From assembly GCA_030490835.1 (NCBI GenBank), contig CM059972.1:36435452-36499451 (forward strand): a stretch of 64,000 nucleotides of DNA, written 5' to 3'. The notes below the pieces were generated by a model. That model did not search any database, was not told the origin of the DNA, and saw only the letters and a list, made by a program, of their open reading frames with translations. This document shows positions 60,184-64,000 of the stretch, one piece after another; positions within the stretch are counted from its first letter, which is position 1; each line of letters opens with the position of its first letter. This stretch comes from Annona cherimola. Lineage: Eukaryota; Streptophyta; Magnoliopsida; Magnoliales; Annonaceae. The position numbers were made by a program, and so were the translations under genes.

Positions 60184-60241
60184 GAACCATACATTGTTTG
60201 CCTTTGCCTTGAAACAAATCTGAAAAATAAACAAGTAAATT

Positions 60242-62107
60242 TTATCTCTTTGGTACCCATTTTGTGGGTCCATTTGGGTTAGTAATATAATTCAATTTTT
60301 GCTGCTCTAACTTAGAAAGTCCAAATCTTGTATTTCTTGGAACCCAAACTAATTTTGCACCATGGTCATATAGTTTCTTAAAGTTACATTTATAGGCTTT
60401 ATGACCCATTTTGTTGCAGAAATTGCAAGCCATTGGTAATCTAGGAGTAGGCCTCCAAGTATATGATGGTTCAAACGTTGGCCTTTTAGTCCACATAACA
60501 TTTTTCCTTCTTGGTTTGTATATTGGTGCAGTTTTGGTTTGATATTTTCCGAGTATTGGCACATTCGATTTGCCACTTTCTTTTTGCTCAAATGTATAAT
60601 ATCCAAGACCTCTTTTATTTGTTTGAGCAGTCATATTCAAAAACATCTTTACATTTTCTCCAGGATTAGAGAACTTTGCTAATGATTCATTTAATGATTC
60701 GTTCTACTTTTTCAATTTTTCTATCTCTTTCAACAATGATTCATTTTCTTCTTTCAGTTTTGTTGATTTTTCAGCTAGTTTTCCATTTTCAATAATAATG
60801 AAGTTACATTGTTGTCTCTTCAATGACAAATTGTTTCCTAGCTTTTTGATTTCTTCATATAATGAATCATAAGCAATTTGCAGTTCTTCTAATTCAGCAC
60901 ATTTGAGGCATTCTTGAAAATAACTTGATTGAGAATAGCAAGGTTTGGAAGTTACCTCTTCATTGCTTGTACATTTTGTTGAGATGGTTTGTTATTCCAA
61001 AACTTCAGTTGTGTTTAAACATAACAAGTCTTCTTCTTGTTCGATCCGTGCCATGCAGCATATTCTTGCGCAGTTTGCTGCATCGTTATCGTCGGTTGAA
61101 GAGCTGCTTGTTGATGAAGTCTCTTCTTTGACGTACATGTCTCTTCCCTTTGGTCTTTGGTATTTTCTGCCTTCATGTCCTTCCTTCCTCTCTTGATACT
61201 CTTTTGATTTCTCTTCCGGCGTAGGACATTGAGCTTGTATGTGTCCTATCCTGCCGCATTTGTAGCACTTTGTTGGCTCCTTCTTCTTCTCTCTTCTTGT
61301 TGTTTTTTTGAAGTCCTTGAAGTTCCTTTCTTTTCTCACAAATTTTCGGAATTTGCGAGTGAGAAGTGCAATATCTTCATTATCGTTATGCGAAGAGGAG
61401 GTAGACTCTTCTGAGTTGTTTGCCGCTTTTAACGTGATGGCTTTCTTCCCTTTGTGATTGTCTTCGTTTCTTCTCTTAATTAGCTCATGTGACATTAATG
61501 AGCTAATTAGATCTTCTAGCTTTAGTGTATTTAGGTCTTTGGCTTCTTCAATTGCCGTAATCTTTGGAGTCCAAGATTCCGGTAGAGCTCTTAGTATCTT
61601 CATGACCTGTTCGGATTCAGAGATAGCCTTTCCAAGACCTTTCAAAGCGTTAGTAATCTTAGAAAATCTAGCAAACATTTCAGAAATATTTTCTGTTTCT
61701 AGCATTCTAAAGCTTTCCAATTCTCCTATCAAAATATTTCTCCTAGTCCCTTGGACTTGAGAGGTTCCTTCATAAATGGATGTTAGAGTATCCCATATTT
61801 CTTTAGCGGTTAGACAAGATGATACTCTATCATATTCGGAAGTTGTAAGAGCACAAAATAGTGAGTTCATAGTTTTAGCATTGCTCTTTACAGTTCTTAC
61901 TTCCTCTTCGGTCCACTTGGAAGCTCTTTCATCTATAGGCAATGTTACACCATCTTGGATTGCAATCCAAGAATCCATGTCGGTAGCCATAATGAGTTGT
62001 TTCATTCGAAGCTTCCAATAGCCGAAATTGTTCCCATCAAACAATGGTGGCCTAGTAAATGATTGGCCCTCAGCAAAAGCGGGAACAGAAGTTGATTGGG
62101 TTGCCAT
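60242..62107 (-). pseudogene. gag: Element D gag, two nonsense codons
   Basis: Starts MATQST at 62107. The frame is conserved over 622 codons, two fewer than A because of a 6-bp in-frame deletion near 60919. GAA-to-TAA at 60992-60994 and a TAG at 60704-60706 interrupt it. The first knuckle is CYKCGRIGHIQAQC and the second CNFCNKMGHKAYKC, both with all zinc ligands. It ends WVPKR like A. Confidence 0.9.
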
Positions 62108-62141
62108 GTGATTAGATCTCTTTGGTTTAACTCAAAGACCT

Positions 62142-62153
62142 ACTCTGATACCA
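62142..62153 (-). other. Element D primer-binding site, one mismatch
   Basis: Element-sense TGGTATCAGAGT; the last base differs from the TGGTATCAGAGC of A, B and C. Two bases downstream of the 5' LTR. Confidence 0.9.
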
Positions 62154-62155
62154 CT

Positions 62156-63827
62156 TGTTGGTCCCGAGTTAATGGCAAAACCCAAGAGGGGAGGGGTGAA
62201 TTGGGTATTTAAAAATTTTCAACTTAAACAGAAACTTTACCCCGAATTAATCTAGTCCCCTTAATGAAGAAACGAAATGGAAAGCAATGTAATGTAAAGA
62301 GCAGAAATATAAATCAAACACACAAGATTTTTATAGTGGTTCGGGCAACCTCCCTACTCCGCTCTTCCAAGCTCACACTCCTTTGTGACTTGGGTTCCAC
62401 TATTGTATTCCTCAAATACAATTAGAGCCACTGCTCTCTTCTAGATTCCAGCTCCAGGGAGCTTCAACAAATCTCAGCACAAGTAGGTGATCAGTTCCAC
62501 TCCAATCACACACTACTTTGCCTTTACTTGATCTTAGTTCCTCAAACTAAATCAAGTTCAATACAAACAAATGAAATAACAAAAGAATCTACACTTTACA
62601 GTTGTGTAGTAGTAATTTGGCGCAGAGAAGAACTCGTAGTATTGGCTTAGAAGATTCAGAAGTTGGGCTCTTGCAGTTTGAAGCAAAGTTCTTCTTCTTT
62701 GAATGGCTTGATCTCTTTAAAGCTCTTGTAGATGGGAGTTAAGCACACTTAATGATTCTCAGCTACTTCCCTCGTCCATAATGAATGCCTTTTATAATTG
62801 TGGAGGGAATCCGAACGTTTGAAGGTAGGTGGCGCGCATTTAATGCGCCAACGTTCAAAAATTATCCGACCGTTGCGACCTAAGTCGCAGGCAGAGTCGA
62901 CTTCAGATGCGACTTCGCCCAAGTTGCAGATGGAGTCAACTTCGGGTGCGACTTCGCCTTTCGTTAGCGACTTCAAGTTCCCGGTCGGGTCGACTTGGGT
63001 ATCGACTTGACCCAAGTCGCAAGTAGAGTCGACTTCGATGTGCGACTTCACTTCGTCAGTTGTCTTGATGAGCTTGAATAATTCCGGGATGCTTTGTTCC
63101 TTCATGCCTTTATTTCCTTTGCATTTTTCATGTCTTTCCTTTTGAATTATTGTCTTCATTTTAGCTTGCTTTTATTTGCTCCATGTTTTGTAAGCCTATG
63201 ATCTTGAATAACTTCTTGGTCAAGCTTATGCATTTTGTTTTGAACTTGTATTAGTCTTCATAGCTTGAATTTCTTCATCTTGAGATATGCGTGGAGCTTT
63301 GCTTTGGACTTGATAGATTTAAGTTGATCTTGCACCTTTGATTTGGTTTTGAGAACACTCAAGTTGACTCTTGGAATGACCTTGAAACTGCATCTTTGAG
63401 TTTGAGAGCATCAAGTCGAACTTGGGGTCGACTTCGTCTACGACTTTACCCAAGTCGCAACTGGAGTCGACTTCGTTTGCGACTTCGGCATTTTGCTGTC
63501 CCGAATTCGTCTCTGGAGTGTTTTTCCCGTCTGAAGTCGATGCTGGTGTCGACTTCGTTTGCGACTTGGCTTCCCAAGTCGCAAGTGGAGTCGACTTGGC
63601 TTGCAACTTCACCTGCTCTTCTCCCAATTTCATCTCTGTAGTGTTTTGGCACTTTGAAGTCGATCTTGGAGTCGACTTGGGGAACGACTTGGCCTTCCAT
63701 GCTTTATTTTCTTCAAATGTATATCCCTTAAACATTTCCACAAACGTGTTAGTAGCCAAGACTTACTCAAATTGATTTGTTAATCATCAAAACATAGATT
63801 TAGCTTGTTTTCCACATATTTTCAACA
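62156..63827 (-). repeat. Element D 5' LTR
   Basis: 1,672 bp. TATA box at 62787-62796 (minus-strand TATAAAAGGC), GTCGAC blocks at about 62880-63050 and 63420-63690. Ends TTTTCAACA, then TSD ATTAA. Confidence 0.93.
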
Positions 63828-63883
63828 ATTAACCCCCTAAGAAATCTTCAAGATGCCCTTTTTTCTCTTCTCTCTTCTTCTTC

Positions 63884-63909
63884 CTCTCTCTCTCTCTCTC
63901 TCTCTCTCT
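63884..63909. repeat. (CT)n microsatellite
   Basis: Thirteen CT units in a CT-rich stretch of LTR copy I. The matching part of E (about 15370-15440) is GA-rich in the opposite orientation but has no such perfect run. Confidence 0.9.
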
Positions 63910-64000
63910 TCCTTGGCTTGAATGGCCAGCCTCTGCCTTGCTGCCCCTGTTCTCTTTTTTTTTCTCTTTTCTTTCTACCCAAGAAACCCCCTTGAATTTC

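Larger units (their letters stand above)
53564..63827 (-). mobile_element. Copia element D, full length with nested solo LTR
   Basis: Exact duplication ATTAA (53559-53563 and 63828-63832). LTRs are 1,671 and 1,672 bp once the nested solo LTR L is removed; D itself is about 8.6 kb. Layout matches element A: gag, pol, then a short 3' region with several polypurine-like runs and no ORF3. Coding parts carry two nonsense codons in gag, two in pol, and substitutions at protease and RNase H catalytic motifs. It inserted into LTR copy I. Confidence 0.94.
26999..64000 (-). mobile_element. LTR copy I (family of E), host of the nest, runs off the window
   Basis: Starts TGTGGCACCCCC at 26999 in minus orientation. 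Its own sequence is in four pieces: 26999-28263, 34961-36254, 52390-53563 and 63833-64000, separated by elements B, H and D. In order these match LTR E read backwards: GACGGGTTCTTAATTGG start, ACTCAATAAGCAAG, hairpin array, then GGAGGGCGCCGCC near 35061, and so on to a CT-rich part. The pieces add up to about 3.9 kb, matching E from its 3' end to about 15.43 kb, so about 1.5 kb should follow beyond the window. The base before 26999 is preceded by CATCG, the expected duplication. No coding sequence belongs to I itself. Confidence 0.7.

Overview
This window is plant nuclear heterochromatin made almost entirely of nested LTR retrotransposons. The evidence for a flowering plant is four Ty1/copia copies of the SIRE/Maximus type (initiator-tRNA-Met primer sites, AAAAAGGGGGAGAT polypurine tracts, Copia-order polyproteins), very long AT-rich LTRs without coding capacity that look like Ty3/gypsy LTRs, a Tourist-like MITE and a decayed LINE-type RNase H. 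I found no intact host gene, tRNA, rRNA or CRISPR array. The species cannot be named from the sequence.

Layout. 1-555 is a tandem repeat of about 50 bp units; 556-2963 is AT-rich DNA, then a short higher-GC stretch of unknown nature. Element A (2964-11726, minus) is a full-length copia with 1,687-bp LTRs and TSD CATTG. 11732-13952 is low-information DNA with a MITE (12814-13092, TSD TTA). Element E (13958-19214, plus) is a 5.26-kb solo LTR with TSD TTACA. 19220-23040 is AT-rich with small duplications, a second MITE copy and a minisatellite. 23063-25526 is a LINE-type RNase H remnant split by solo LTR F (23156-25218, TSD TCATT).

From 26999 to the right edge lies one large nest. LTR copy I (same family as E, minus) holds three insertions. 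The first is copia B (28298-34960, minus, truncated), whose own LTR carries solo LTR K1 (33066-34785, TSD CGACT). The second is LTR copy H (36255-52384, minus), which carries solo LTR K2 (38966-40700, TSD TTTTC) and full-length copia C (40773-51011, plus, TSD CCTTG). The third is copia D (53564-63827, minus, TSD ATTAA), whose 3' LTR carries a copia solo LTR L (55036-56699).

The copia elements encode Gag (two CCHC knuckles separated by a coiled coil) and Pol (protease, integrase, reverse transcriptase, RNase H). Every gag-pol is broken by nonsense codons or frameshifts, or truncated, so none looks autonomous. Only C carries a third, intact ORF (47469-49055, 528 aa), preceded by a CT-rich leader and by a block resembling the LTR promoter region. 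The copia LTRs share dense arrays of the palindrome GTCGAC flanked by inverted arms AAGTCGCA/TGCGACTT, and a dyad just upstream of a TATAAAA box. The most unusual signals are these arrays, the promoter-like block in front of ORF3, the gag-pol fusion made by deletion in C, and 49-50-bp-periodic hairpin arrays in the long LTRs.
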